A program made the position numbers and the translations under genes. Below the pieces are notes generated by a model. It saw only the letters and a list, made by a program, of their open reading frames with translations. It was not told the origin of the DNA and searched no databases. From Arthrobacter antioxidans (GTDB taxonomy: Bacteria > Actinomycetota > Actinomycetes > Actinomycetales > Micrococcaceae), in assembly GCF_023100725.1 (NCBI RefSeq), contig NZ_CP095501.1, forward strand, positions 1,550,001-1,614,000: a stretch of DNA of 64,000 bases, written 5' to 3'. This document shows positions 24,228-33,972 of the stretch, piece by piece. Each line of letters opens with the position of its first letter. Positions within the stretch are counted from its first letter, which is position 1.

Positions 24228-25060
24228 GTGGTGCTCGCCGGCTGGACGGGATTGCCGGCGGTGTCATCGAGGGTCGCGCCCACCAGCCCCTCCAGCCAGT
24301 TCTCCCAGGCCGGTTCCTCGCGCCGGACATAGTCCGCCGCGTCGGCGGAGAACAGGTAGGCCCGTACGCCCGCCGTCGCCGTCCCGGCGCTCTCGCCGTA
24401 GGCGAAGACAGTGAGCATCCCGGGCACCGGTGCCGTGAGCCGGACCAGCGCCTGGCGCTCGCCGACACGCTCGACCCTGCCGGTGGCGCCGCGGATCTCG
24501 ACTGCCGCACCCTCCTCGCCCAGCCCGAGCGCCTCGTTCAGGGCCGACCAGAGCCCCTGCGCGTCGCCGGGGTGGGAGGCGGTGGCCTCGAGCTGCGCAG
24601 CCTCCTGGCCGGGGAAGTGCGCCAGGTACAGGCGCAGGTTGTCGAAGAACGGCATCCAGTTGGCGCCCATGTCCTCCCAGAACTCCGACTCCCAGTCGGC
24701 GCCGGTCCCGAAGCCGCTGCTGGTGACGCGCACAACGCAGGTACCGCCGGACCGGGCTTCGACGAGGAACTCCGACGTCAGCGGGCTGAGCGCATCCGGG
24801 TCCTTGCCCATGAGGGCAGCCCAGTCCTCCTCATAGGCGATGCGGCGCGGTGGGTCCCAGCCGGTGACGTGGCCGTCCGAACCCATCTCGGGGCCCATGC
24901 TGAAGTGCAGTGAGCCGCCCTCGCGCTCCTCCATCTCGGTCGGCAGGAACCAGGCGCTCATCCCCTTGGCGGTGGCGATGGCCTGCCAGACCTGCTCCGG
25001 GGTCCCCGGGACCTCGACGCTGAATTCCAGGCGGTACGGGACGTTCGGGATCGTGTTCAT
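24224..25060 (-). CDS. SRPBCC domain protein (AHSA1-like), ArsR-linked
   Basis: The 278-residue protein begins with an AHSA1-type SRPBCC domain (residues 1-150): FSVEVPGTPEQVWQAIATAKGMSAWFLPTEMEE, ITW-like region replaced by VTGWDPPRRIAYEEDW, then FDNLRLYLAHFPGQEA. A second, shorter half (about residues 160-270) looks like another small domain. ArsR plus AHSA1-like pairs are common in actinobacteria; the ligand is unknown. Its ATG overlaps the arsR stop (ATGA), and its own stop overlaps the start of the MORN gene, so all three proteins should be made from one mRNA. Confidence 0.85.
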   Translation of the reverse strand: MNTIPNVPYRLEFSVEVPGTPEQVWQAIATAKGMSAWFLPTEMEEREGGSLHFSMGPEMGSDGHVTGWDPPRRIAYEEDWAALMGKDPDALSPLTSEFLVEARSGGTCVVRVTSSGFGTGADWESEFWEDMGANWMPFFDNLRLYLAHFPGQEAAQLEATASHPGDAQGLWSALNEALGLGEEGAAVEIRGATGRVERVGERQALVRLTAPVPGMLTVFAYGESAGTATAGVRAYLFSADAADYVRREEPAWENWLEGLVGATLDDTAGNPVQPASTT

Positions 25061-25635
25061 CGGTTCTCCTCAGGACGTGGGTGTGCGGCGACGACGAGCC
25101 GGTGCGGGCGCCCGTCGTCATGGTGGTAGCGAGCGGTCAGTTCGAGCACCGCAGCGGTCAGATCGTCGGCGAAGGCAGCCCGGTCGGCGGCCGACCGGAA
25201 GCCGATCTGTGTGTCGATGGTCAGCGTCGGCAGGGTCTTGCCGTGTGCATCCGCCCGACGCGCCAGCGCACCGACCTCGCGCACCAGACGGCCGGCCAGC
25301 GCGACGAGGTAGCCCGCCGACAGGTGGTCGTCGTTGGCGTCCGGATTGGCCGCGGATGCGCTGACGGCTGCCGGCGATACGACATAGGACACTGCCGATG
25401 CGCGCAGGACCCGCTCGGTGATCCCCCCGTGCCGGCGCTCCTCGACCAGCTCCACCAGGCCATGCGCCTCGAGCGCCTTGAGATGGTAGTTGATCTTCTG
25501 GCGCGTGAGACCGACACGGAGGGAGAGCTCGGCGGCGGAGGCCGGAACGGCCAGCTCGCCCAGCAGCCTGGCGCGGACCGGATCCAGGACGGCAGCGGCC
25601 GCCCCGGTGTCTTCGATGATTTCGACGTCGTGCAT
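25057..25635 (-). CDS. ArsR-family (winged-helix) transcriptional regulator
   Basis: The 192-residue protein has an N-terminal winged-helix domain (PVRARLLGELAVPASAAELSLRVGLTRQKINYHLKALEAHGLVELVEER, residues about 18-68), in which SRQKxNYHLKxLE is the recognition helix of ArsR/HTH_20 regulators. A C-terminal region with an AHSA1-partner-like domain (LTIDTQIGFRSAADRAAFADDLTAAVLELTARYH) follows. No metal-binding cysteine pair is seen, so it is not an arsenic sensor of the classic kind. ATG 25635 is set by a -10 box 6 nt upstream; the frame upstream of it is non-coding. An inverted repeat over its promoter implies autorepression of the arsR-SRPBCC-MORN operon. Confidence 0.87.
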   Translation of the reverse strand: MHDVEIIEDTGAAAAVLDPVRARLLGELAVPASAAELSLRVGLTRQKINYHLKALEAHGLVELVEERRHGGITERVLRASAVSYVVSPAAVSASAANPDANDDHLSAGYLVALAGRLVREVGALARRADAHGKTLPTLTIDTQIGFRSAADRAAFADDLTAAVLELTARYHHDDGRPHRLVVAAHPRPEENR

Positions 25636-25641
25636 GCCACC

Positions 25642-25673
25642 ACTCTGGACCTTGACAATAATAGTTGTCAAGG
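25642..25673 (-). promoter_or_regulatory. ArsR promoter with overlapping inverted-repeat operator
   Basis: On the minus strand TTGACA (25671-25666) and CAGAGT (25647-25642) are 18 bp apart, and CAGAGT is 6 nt from the ATG, so transcription should be leaderless. CCTTGACAA (25650-25658) and TTGTCAAGG (25665-25673) form a perfect 9-bp inverted repeat with a 6-bp spacer, lying over the -35 and spacer. This is a convincing autoregulatory operator. Confidence 0.75.
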
Positions 25674-25742
25674 GCCCGTCCGCCCTGAACCGCTCGCCGA
25701 TCGGCGAGCCGGCGCGGGTGCGTGCCGCGGGATCACCGGCCG

Positions 25743-26114
25743 CTAGGCAGCGGGCGTGCGACCCCTCCTCGTGGCAGCGATGATCCGGGCCAGCGCCCAC
25801 CCGGCAACCGTCACCAGCGGCACACTCGCGACGATCAGGGCAACCGGGTTCGGCTGGAACGTCGGCCCGCCGGGGCCGGCCACATACGCGCCGAGGGGCA
25901 GCACGAAGCCGCCGCCACCACCGCCCGAGCCCTCGCCCTCCGGGGCTGCTCCGCCCTGCGGCGACGTGCTCGAGCCGCCGCCGCCGCCGAAGCCGAAGAT
26001 GACCAGGGCGGCCGGGACGACGTCCCGTCCGCCCACGGTGCTGGTCTCGCCGAACGCTATCCTCGTGCCCCACGAGGGTATCGACTTCGTCAGACTCTCG
26101 ATCGGATCTTCCAT
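25743..26114 (-). CDS. GerW/YtfJ-like membrane-associated protein
   Basis: The 123-residue protein resembles the GerW (YtfJ) sporulation family: IESLTKSIPSWGTRIAFGETSTVGGRDVVPAALVIFGFGGGGG is the typical first half, followed by a Gly-rich segment and VLPLGAYVAGPGGPTFQPNPVALIVASVPLV, then a C-terminal hydrophobic helix. In Bacillus the family is needed for spore germination, yet actinobacteria without endospores carry relatives of unknown function. ATG 26114 begins the conserved part; the frame upstream to 26420 is non-coding. The family assignment is by pattern memory. Confidence 0.6.
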   Translation of the reverse strand: MEDPIESLTKSIPSWGTRIAFGETSTVGGRDVVPAALVIFGFGGGGGSSTSPQGGAAPEGEGSGGGGGGFVLPLGAYVAGPGGPTFQPNPVALIVASVPLVTVAGWALARIIAATRRGRTPAA

Positions 26115-26301
26115 CAGCCCACGGCCTCCGCTCCTGCCCGATAGCGACCGCCCCCGGATCGGAGGGCGCAGGTCAGCCGAACACTCACGCCCGCGCCGGG
26201 GATCCCGGGGCCGGACTCGGCACGGCCCAGAGTAGAACGTCCCGGTCCGGGCCACCAGAGGCCTTGTCGGGTTGCTGTCATCGGCACCAAGGAGGCGCGC
26301 C

Positions 26302-27240
26302 CTAGGCGCGGTCCGCCGCCGTGTGCCGGGGTGCGATGCTCTGGCTGCGGAGGATCTCGGCCAGGTGGTCGAGGAAGAGACGCACCCGGGCGTCGTCGGC
26401 GTCGCCGGTGCGCAGCGCAAAGATGCTGCGGGCGAGCCTGATCTCGGGCACGTCGAGCGCCACGATGCCCTCGGGCCGGTTGACCATCGCGAGCTCGGGC
26501 ACGAGGGCGGCCCCCAGACCGGCGGCGGTGAGTTCGAGGCTCGCGTTGAAGTCGTCGCAGTAGGCGCTGATACGGGGGTGGAGGTTGCAGCTCGCGAAGA
26601 GCCGCTCGATCACGGTGGCGTCCGCCGTGCCGGGGTGGTGCATGATCCAGGGCATGTCGGCCAGCTGGTCGGCGCTGACCCGGGCACCGCTGCGGATGCC
26701 CCAGCTCGCGGGCAGGATGACGCGGAAGTCGTCGTCGCCGATCCACTGGCGGCTGAGGGTGGACGGCCACGCGAGCCCGGCCTGCCCTACTTGGTAGACG
26801 AGCGCGAGGTCGAGATCCCCTCCCGTGCGCAACCCCTGGATGGTGTGGGCGGGCTCGCCGACGAACACGCGCAGCGAGACCCCGAGGCGCTTCCACTCGG
26901 GCATGCGGAGCAGCCGGGGCAGGGCGAACGTAGCGAGGCTGGGGAAGAGGCCGAGCCGGAGCTCGTGGGCGGGGCCCGACCCGGCGCGGGCGGTGGAGGC
27001 GAGCAGCGCATCGATGTCCGTGAGGACCTTCGCGGCGTGCCGGGACATGGCGACGGCGGCGTCCGTGGGGACGGCACTGCGCGCCGAGCGCGTGAACAGG
27101 ACGGCGCCCGTGTCGCGCTCCAGCGCGGACATCTGCTGCGACACCGCCGACGCCGTGTAGCCGAGGCTGGTGGCCGCGCCGCTGAATGACCCGTGGCGGA
27201 TCACCTCGAGCAGCGTCCGCAGGTGGATCGGGTTGACCAT
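26302..27240 (-). CDS. LysR family transcriptional regulator
   Basis: The 312-residue protein is a normal-length LysR regulator. The N-terminal winged helix is LRTLLEVIRHGSFSGAATSLGYTASAVSQQMSALERDTGAVLFTRSARS, and a periplasmic-binding-like effector domain follows (ELRLGLFPSLATFALPRLLR to ALVPELAMV). GGAGAG precedes the ATG. No divergent partner starts next to it: the next gene on either side is on the same strand or is tiny. The regulated target and ligand therefore cannot be guessed. Self-regulation is usual for the family. Confidence 0.9.
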   Translation of the reverse strand: MVNPIHLRTLLEVIRHGSFSGAATSLGYTASAVSQQMSALERDTGAVLFTRSARSAVPTDAAVAMSRHAAKVLTDIDALLASTARAGSGPAHELRLGLFPSLATFALPRLLRMPEWKRLGVSLRVFVGEPAHTIQGLRTGGDLDLALVYQVGQAGLAWPSTLSRQWIGDDDFRVILPASWGIRSGARVSADQLADMPWIMHHPGTADATVIERLFASCNLHPRISAYCDDFNASLELTAAGLGAALVPELAMVNRPEGIVALDVPEIRLARSIFALRTGDADDARVRLFLDHLAEILRSQSIAPRHTAADRA

Positions 27241-27424
27241 CTAGCACTCTCCATCCGCGTGGTCCGGACCGGGCCGCTGCCGGCAGGGTCCCGTCGAGCG
27301 TACCGGGGACTACGTGGGGGTGGGGGAGACGTGGCGGCGGCAGCCCCACCGTTCGTTGCGCACGTGGGGAGGGTGGACGACGGCGACACCCGCCACACGT
27401 GCGCGCTCACCCGGGCGCCGGGGG

Positions 27425-27640
27425 TCAGGAGGGCGCGTCCTTCCAGCCGCCCCGGTGGGTCATCGACGGGGCAGCGGGCTGCGGCGCCGGCCAGACGACG
27501 ATCAGCGCCGTCGCGAGCGGCCCGAGGAGGAAGGAGACGAGGAACCAGATCCACCTCGATCTGTTCTTCTGCTCCGCGAGGCCGGCGTTGATCAGGGCCA
27601 GGGTGAGCATGAAGAAGCCTGAGCTGACGTAGTCGTCCAT
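27425..27640 (-). CDS. Small two-TM membrane protein, unknown
   Basis: The 71-residue protein has two hydrophobic helices (FFMLTLALINAGLA and IWFLVSFLLGPLATALIVVW) separated by EQKNRSR, and a Pro-rich tail. No family is recognised. GGGGTGGGGGC precedes ATG 27640 as a ribosome binding site. The gene lies between the LysR gene and the nrd control region and has no obvious link to either. Confidence 0.55.
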   Translation of the reverse strand: MDDYVSSGFFMLTLALINAGLAEQKNRSRWIWFLVSFLLGPLATALIVVWPAPQPAAPSMTHRGGWKDAPS

Positions 27641-27792
27641 GCCCCCACCCCATCACGCGGGGCGCTGCACACAGGGGATGTTCCGGCGGTGTGCCGCACG
27701 CCCTTCGCCGTGCCCCGGCCGGCGGTCGACCCACCGGACACGACACGCCGTGAGGAACGCGACACGAAGAATTTCTGCCTGTGCGGAAGTAC

Positions 27793-27884
27793 TCCACAGA
27801 GCTGTGGACGACGCCCCCGCGAGGCCACGGATCGGCTGATTTCCGGGGTTCCGCCGAGCGCTGATCTGTGGACATCGTGTGGAC
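27793..27884. promoter_or_regulatory. Cluster of DnaA-box-like heptamers upstream of nrdHIEF
   Basis: TGTGGAC occurs at 27803-27809, 27867-27873 and 27878-27884 (the last two exactly 11 bp apart, one helical turn). TCCACA on the other strand at 27793-27798 forms an inverted pair with the first. Actinobacterial DnaA boxes are close to TTGTCCACA, whose complement begins TGTGGAC. Confidence 0.4.
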
Positions 27885-27912
27885 TACGACCCCTCCGAAT
27901 GACATACTTGTA

Positions 27913-27960
27913 ATACATCATCTAGGGGTTGGCACCACGGGCCTGCACTAGATGTAGTAT
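27913..27960 (+). promoter_or_regulatory. Two candidate NrdR boxes 32 bp apart
   Basis: The 16-mer at 27945-27960 matches the known NrdR-box consensus (acaCwAtATaTwGtgt) at 12 of 16 positions, including the core CTA..AT.TAG. A weaker one at 27913-27928 matches at 9. Their centres are 32 bp apart, about three helical turns, the spacing expected for tandem NrdR sites. NrdR is the dATP/ATP-sensing repressor of RNR genes. Confidence 0.65.
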
Positions 27961-28113
27961 CGAAGGACAGAAACAGCCGCTGGACGGCATGGGTTTGCCA
28001 GACGCGGGAATCCCCGGATCTCTTCCCCTTCCGGGGTCGCGCGCCGCTCATGACGCAGCAGCTGTTTCATCGATAAATCTCGTATGAGTAGTAGAGGAAA
28101 AGGGGACCAGGAC

Positions 28114-28356
28114 ATGACCGTCACGGTGTACACGAAGCCGGCTTGCGTACAGTGCAACGCCACCTACCGCGCTCTGGACAAGAAGGGCATCGCCTACCAG
28201 AGCGTCGACATCTCGCAGGACCCGGCCGCTCTCGAGCGCGTGCGCTCCATGGGGTACATGCAGGCCCCCGTGGTCATCACGGACAACGACCACTGGTCCG
28301 GCTTCCGCCCTGACAAGATCAACACGCTGGCCGACGCCGTCAGTTCGGTAGCCTGA
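28114..28356 (+). CDS. nrdH: Glutaredoxin-like protein NrdH
   Basis: NrdH is a glutaredoxin-like protein that is reduced by thioredoxin reductase and donates electrons to the class Ib ribonucleotide reductase. The 80-residue protein has the active site CVQC at residues 11-14 ([17 protein letters not shown]) and the family tail, in which the SGFRPDKI segment carries the thioredoxin-reductase-recognising residues. The frame is open from 28084, but GGGGACCAGG supports ATG 28114, which gives the normal size. It is the first gene of nrdHIEF. Confidence 0.95.
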   Translation: MTVTVYTKPACVQCNATYRALDKKGIAYQSVDISQDPAALERVRSMGYMQAPVVITDNDHWSGFRPDKINTLADAVSSVA

Positions 28357-28393
28357 CCGATCCCTTCGGGGATCGCCGGCGAGGCATCCGGAC

Positions 28394-28864
28394 ATGGCCA
28401 CCATCGTGGACAACCGAGCCGCCCCCGCTGAACCGGCTGCTGCCGGAGACGCCGAGGGACCGCTCACGGACGCCCCGCTGATCTACTTCTCGTCCGTCTC
28501 GGACAACACCCACCGCTTCGTCACGAAGCTGGGGGTCCGGGCCGCCCGCATGCCGCTGCTCACCAAGGAGCCCACGCTGCGGGCAGCCCGGCCGTACGTC
28601 CTGGTTCTTCCCACCTACGGCGGGGCCACCGGCAACGGGGCGGTGCCCCGCCAGGTGGTGAAGTTCCTGAACAACCAGCAGAACCGCAGCCTCCTGAGGG
28701 GGGTGATCGGGGCGGGTAACACCAACTTCGGTGAGACCTACTGCCTTGCGGCCGACATCGTCGCCGCCAAGTGCAACGTCCCCGTTCTCTACAGATTTGA
28801 AGTCATGGGCACGTCCGAGGACGTGGACCGGGTAACCAAAGGATTGGAAGAGTTTTGGACATGA
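28394..28864 (+). CDS. nrdI: Flavodoxin-like NrdI, RNR assembly protein
   Basis: NrdI is the flavodoxin-like protein that supplies oxidant to build the manganese-tyrosyl radical cofactor of NrdF. The 156-residue protein has [17 protein letters not shown] (FMN phosphate region), [10 protein letters not shown] and [38 protein letters not shown], all typical. The first 25 residues are an Ala/Pro-rich extension not usual in shorter homologues. The stop overlaps the nrdE ATG (ATGA at 28861-28864). Confidence 0.95.
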   Translation: MATIVDNRAAPAEPAAAGDAEGPLTDAPLIYFSSVSDNTHRFVTKLGVRAARMPLLTKEPTLRAARPYVLVLPTYGGATGNGAVPRQVVKFLNNQQNRSLLRGVIGAGNTNFGETYCLAADIVAAKCNVPVLYRFEVMGTSEDVDRVTKGLEEFWT

Positions 28865-31020
28865 GTGTTGCAGAGACAGAGACGGGTGCTCCCGCAGCCG
28901 CAGTGGACCGTTTCAAGGACATGGGCTATCACGAGCTGAACGCCATGCTCAACCTGTACGGCCCGAACGGCGAGATCCAATTCGACGCCGATCGCGAGGC
29001 TGCGCACCAGTACTTCCTGCAGCACGTGAACAACAACACGGTGTTCTTCCACGACCTCGAGGAGAAGCTCGACTACCTCGTGAAGAACGAGTACTACGAG
29101 CGCGAGACGCTCCACCAGTACACGATGAACTTCATCCGTGACCTCTTCAAGCGCGCGTACGCCAAGAAGTTCCGCTTCGAGACCTTCCTCGGCGCCTTCA
29201 AGTACTACACCTCGTACACGCTGAAGACGTTCGACGGCAAGCGCTACCTCGAGCGCTACGAGGACCGCGTGTGCATGGTCGCCCTGCACCTGGCCCGCGG
29301 CAACGAGGCCCTCGCCGAGCAGATGGTCGACGAGATCATCGACGGCCGCTTCCAGCCCGCCACCCCCACGTTCCTCAACGCCGGCAAGCGCCAGCGCGGC
29401 GAGCTCGTCTCCTGCTTCCTGCTCCGCATCGAGGACAACATGGAGTCGATCGGCCGGTCCATCAACTCGGCCCTGCAGCTCTCCAAGCGCGGCGGCGGCG
29501 TCGCGTTCGCCCTCACCAACATCCGCGAGGTCGGCGCGCCGATCAAGCAGATCGAGAACCAGTCCTCCGGCGTCATCCCCGTGATGAAGCTCCTCGAGGA
29601 CAGCTTCTCCTACGCCAACCAGCTCGGCGCCCGTCAGGGCGCCGGCGCGGTGTACCTGCACGCGCACCACCCGGACATCAACCGCTTCCTCGACACCAAG
29701 CGCGAGAACGCGGACGAGAAGATCCGCATCAAGACGCTGTCCCTCGGCGTCGTCGTCCCCGACATCACCTTCGAGCTCGCCAAGCGCGACGAGGACATGT
29801 ACCTGTTCTCGCCGTACGACGTCGAGAAGGTCTACGGCATGCCGTTCTCCGACATCTCGGTCACCGAGAAGTACTACGAGATGGTGGACGACGCCCGGAT
29901 CAAGAAGACCAAGATCAAGGCCCGCGAGTTCTTCCAGACCCTCGCGGAGATCCAGTTCGAGTCCGGCTACCCGTACATCATGTTCGAGGACACCGTGAAC
30001 CGGGCCAACCCGATCGACGGCAAGATCATCATGTCCAACCTGTGCTCCGAGATCCTCCAGGTCTCCGAGCCCACCACGTACAACGAGGACCTGTCCTACG
30101 ACCAGGTGGGCAAGGACATCTCCTGCAACCTGGGGTCGCTGAACATCGCGAAGACCATGGACTCGCCCGACTTCGGGCGGACCATCGAGACCGCGATCCG
30201 CACCCTCTCGGCCGTCTCGGACATGAGCCACATCGGCTCGGTGCCCTCGATCGCCAAGGGCAACGACGCCTCGCACGCCATCGGCCTCGGCCAGATGAAC
30301 CTGCACGGCTACCTGGCCCGTGAGCGCGTCCACTACGGCTCGGACGAGGGCCTGGACTTCACGAACATCTACTTCTACTCCGTGGTGTACCACTGCCTCC
30401 GGGCGTCGAACCTGATGGCCATCGAGACCGGACGCACGTTCGCCGGCTTCGAGAAGTCCCAGTACGCCAGCGGCGAGTTCTTCGACAAGTACACCGACCA
30501 GGTGTGGGAGCCGGCGACGCCGCGCGTGCGTGAGCTGTTCGCCGACGTGCGGATCCCCACGCAGGAGGACTGGCGTGCCCTGAAGGCCTCGGTCATGGAG
30601 CACGGCATCTACAACCAGAACCTGCAGGCCGTCCCGCCGACCGGCTCCATCTCGTACATCAACAACTCGACGTCCTCCATCCACCCGGTGGCGTCGAAGA
30701 TCGAGATCCGCAAGGAAGGCAAGCTGGGCCGCGTGTACTACCCGGCGCCGTACCTCACCAACGACAACCTGGAGTACTACCAGGACGCGTACGAGATCGG
30801 CTACGAGAAGATCATCGACACCTACGCCGCTGCCACGCAGCACGTGGACCAGGGTCTGTCCCTGACGCTGTTCTTCAAGGACACCGCCACCACGCGTGAG
30901 ATCAACAAGTCGCAGATCTACGCCTGGCGCAAGGGCATCAAGACCGTCTACTACATCCGTCTCCGCCAGCTCGCCCTGGAGGGGACCGAGGTAGAGGGCT
31001 GCGTCAGTTGCATGCTCTAG
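28861..31020 (+). CDS. nrdE: Class Ib ribonucleoside-diphosphate reductase, alpha subunit
   Basis: NrdE is the catalytic subunit, which reduces all four ribonucleoside diphosphates. The 719-residue protein shows the family features: [30 protein letters not shown] (redox-active Cys), [10 protein letters not shown] with the active-site radical Cys-Glu pair, the second redox Cys in [10 protein letters not shown], and [21 protein letters not shown]. It ends in EGCVSCML, the CxxC tail reduced by NrdH. An in-frame TTG at 28855 also opens the frame, but ATG 28861 overlaps the nrdI stop and is preferred. There is no N-terminal ATP-cone, as expected for class Ib. Confidence 0.97.
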   Translation: MSVAETETGAPAAAVDRFKDMGYHELNAMLNLYGPNGEIQFDADREAAHQYFLQHVNNNTVFFHDLEEKLDYLVKNEYYERETLHQYTMNFIRDLFKRAYAKKFRFETFLGAFKYYTSYTLKTFDGKRYLERYEDRVCMVALHLARGNEALAEQMVDEIIDGRFQPATPTFLNAGKRQRGELVSCFLLRIEDNMESIGRSINSALQLSKRGGGVAFALTNIREVGAPIKQIENQSSGVIPVMKLLEDSFSYANQLGARQGAGAVYLHAHHPDINRFLDTKRENADEKIRIKTLSLGVVVPDITFELAKRDEDMYLFSPYDVEKVYGMPFSDISVTEKYYEMVDDARIKKTKIKAREFFQTLAEIQFESGYPYIMFEDTVNRANPIDGKIIMSNLCSEILQVSEPTTYNEDLSYDQVGKDISCNLGSLNIAKTMDSPDFGRTIETAIRTLSAVSDMSHIGSVPSIAKGNDASHAIGLGQMNLHGYLARERVHYGSDEGLDFTNIYFYSVVYHCLRASNLMAIETGRTFAGFEKSQYASGEFFDKYTDQVWEPATPRVRELFADVRIPTQEDWRALKASVMEHGIYNQNLQAVPPTGSISYINNSTSSIHPVASKIEIRKEGKLGRVYYPAPYLTNDNLEYYQDAYEIGYEKIIDTYAAATQHVDQGLSLTLFFKDTATTREINKSQIYAWRKGIKTVYYIRLRQLALEGTEVEGCVSCML

Positions 31021-32079
<1,059 letters not shown>

Positions 32080-32494
32080 GAGGCGGCTGAGTCCTCCGCC
32101 GACGAGGAGCGTCTGCAGGCGGTAGTCATCGCGGAAGCCGGTGCGGGCTATCGCGGGAACGAAGTCGGTGTGGTCTTCGAGTGTGGCAGCTGGTGCTTGA
32201 ATTCGTGGATTACCGGGTGGGCATCCCGCTGACGACCCGGGCGAAATGATCTGACGCCTCAGCAGACCCCTGGGCAGGCTCCGTGCTGACCCGATGCGGG
32301 CGCCGTCGGAACGCCGGGACGACGTGACGACGGCCCCGTGAGTTCGCTTGTGCCGATCGTGTCCGAGGATCAGTGCCTGTGGGAGCTTTGGCGAGTCCCC
32401 CCTGAGAAATCTCTGCCCGGACCCGGATCGGGGTGGGCCGCGGTCATGCTGCGCTCGGTACGCTCGACGAAGGACGTGAACGAGGGGGCAACGT
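32080..32494. other. Intergenic region without a recognised gene
   Basis: This 415-bp stretch follows nrdF. I see no frame with coding character and a ribosome binding site, no RNA gene and no clear intrinsic terminator, only weak self-complementary G/C-rich segments just after nrdF (around 32081-32106). It may contain a decayed gene, but I cannot identify one. Confidence 0.4.
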
Positions 32495-32632
32495 ATGACT
32501 GACGCGGTTATGAGCTCATTCCTTCCGGCTCAACCCGACCACAGGCGGACGAGCTGTTCCTTGGGCTCAGGGCGTACTGGGGCCGCCGTCGTGCCGGGAC
32601 GTTGCGTGCGTGGCTCCAGGGTTGTCGGGTAA
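32495..32632 (+). CDS. Possible 45-residue upstream ORF, stop overlapping the MFS start
   Basis: ATG 32495 is preceded at 6 nt by GAGGGGGC and opens a 45-codon frame (MTDAVMSSFLPAQPDHRRTS at its start). It ends in TAA at 32630-32632, whose last A begins the ATG of the MFS gene (TAATG). The peptide has no known relative. It may be a leader that couples translation, or simply chance. The alternative is that the MFS gene starts at the in-frame GTG 32602. Confidence 0.35.
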   Translation: MTDAVMSSFLPAQPDHRRTSCSLGSGRTGAAVVPGRCVRGSRVVG

Positions 32633-33858
32633 TGGGTGTTGAGCGGGATCGGCCCCGCGGGGGTCTGGCCGCCATGTGTGTCGCCCAGACCACGAGCTGG
32701 GGTCTGCTCTATTACTCGCTGCCGGTGGCCCTTGTCCCGATCAGCCGAGACACCGGGTGGTCCGTGCCGGCAATGACAGCGGCGTTCTCGGCCGGACTGG
32801 TCATCTCCGCGTTCCTCGGGGTGCGGGTGGGGCGCACGCTCGACCGGACCGGGCCGAGGCTTCTGATGAGTATTGGCAGTGTCATCGGCGTTGTAGCGCT
32901 GCTCCTGGTGGGTACTGCACCGAACTTCGCGGTCTTCGCCGGCGCCTGGCTGATCGCAGGATTCGCGCAGGCTGCGGTGCTCTATCAGCCGGCGTTCGTG
33001 GTGCTCACCCGCTGGTACGGGCCGAACCGAGTGCGGGCCCTGACGATCCTGACCCTGGTAGCGGGGTTCGCGTCCACGGTTTTCGCGCCCGTCACCGCGG
33101 CGCTGATCGATGCTCTCGGGTGGCGGTCCGCATACCTCGTCCTCGCAGGGATTCTGGCGTTGGTGACGATCCCGCTGCACTGGTTCTTCCTCAACGCACA
33201 CTGGACAGCGGCCGTCGGCGCTCCCCTCCATGCCGAGGCGCTGCAGGATGCCCGGGCAGTCACGCGGAGCGGGCCGTTTCGTCTGCTGCAGGTCACGATG
33301 GCCCTCTCGACGCTCGCTCTCTTCGCGGTGACCTTCAACCTGATCGCCCTGTTCCTCGAGCGCGGCATGAGCTACCAGAGTGCGGCGGTGTCCTTCGGCT
33401 TGATCGGGGTGGGGCAGGTGATCGGCCGGGTCGCCTACTCGGCCCTACCCTCGCGCACGTCCGCCGTGACACGGACCGTGGTGCTCGCCGCCGCCGGGGC
33501 GGCATGTGTCTGGGCCCTTGCCCTGGTGCCGGGCCCGCCAGAAATGTTGGTTGTCGTCGCCGTGGCCGCCGGGATGGTGCGAGGCTGTAACACGCTCCTG
33601 ATGGCCACAGCCGTATCGGACCGGTGGGGGGTGCGGAATTTCGGTACCCTGCAGGGCGTGTTCGCGGCGCCCGTGACCATGGTGGGAGCAGTGGCTCCCG
33701 CCGCGGGCTCGGCCCTGGCCTTCGTGTTCGAAGGCTATCCCGCCATGGCGCTGGTCATGGCCGTGCTGGCGACGATCGGCGTCGTCACCGCTTCCCGTAC
33801 CCGTACATCCGACCACCCGCCCCTTGCAGTCGTGGATGGTCAGGAGGACCTGCGGTAG
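32632..33858 (+). CDS. MFS transporter
   Basis: The protein has about 408 residues and 12 hydrophobic helices in two halves. The loop 2-3 signature is GVRVGRTLDRTGPRLLMSIGS, with a repeat of its type between helices 8 and 9 (GRVAYSALPSRTSAVTR). Charged loops are short and there is no extra domain, so it is a 12-TM permease of the general CynX/NarK-like or UhpC-like kind. The substrate is unknown. GTG 32602 would add ten residues. There is no regulator next to it. Confidence 0.85.
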   Translation: MGVERDRPRGGLAAMCVAQTTSWGLLYYSLPVALVPISRDTGWSVPAMTAAFSAGLVISAFLGVRVGRTLDRTGPRLLMSIGSVIGVVALLLVGTAPNFAVFAGAWLIAGFAQAAVLYQPAFVVLTRWYGPNRVRALTILTLVAGFASTVFAPVTAALIDALGWRSAYLVLAGILALVTIPLHWFFLNAHWTAAVGAPLHAEALQDARAVTRSGPFRLLQVTMALSTLALFAVTFNLIALFLERGMSYQSAAVSFGLIGVGQVIGRVAYSALPSRTSAVTRTVVLAAAGAACVWALALVPGPPEMLVVVAVAAGMVRGCNTLLMATAVSDRWGVRNFGTLQGVFAAPVTMVGAVAPAAGSALAFVFEGYPAMALVMAVLATIGVVTASRTRTSDHPPLAVVDGQEDLR

Positions 33859-33972
33859 TCGAGCCCGCGAACCGTTCCGATGAACGGTGGCGCATGAGGC
33901 GCTGGCAACACCCTGGCAGCGTGTGGACTTCAGCCGTTCAGGCAGGGTGCTCCATCTGCGGTGCGGCCCCGA

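Noticed and set aside
24224-24410. Frames on the plus strand opposite the MORN and SRPBCC genes.
   Set aside because: They are Arg/Pro/Ser-rich shadow frames without a ribosome binding site; the minus-strand genes have clear folds.
25650-25673. The ArsR palindrome as a second NrtR operator, since both contain TTGACAA.
   Set aside because: The half-sites have opposite orientation and spacing (TTGACAA..TTGTCAA here; TTGTCA..TGACAA before pnuC), and it overlaps the promoter of an ArsR gene, which explains it.
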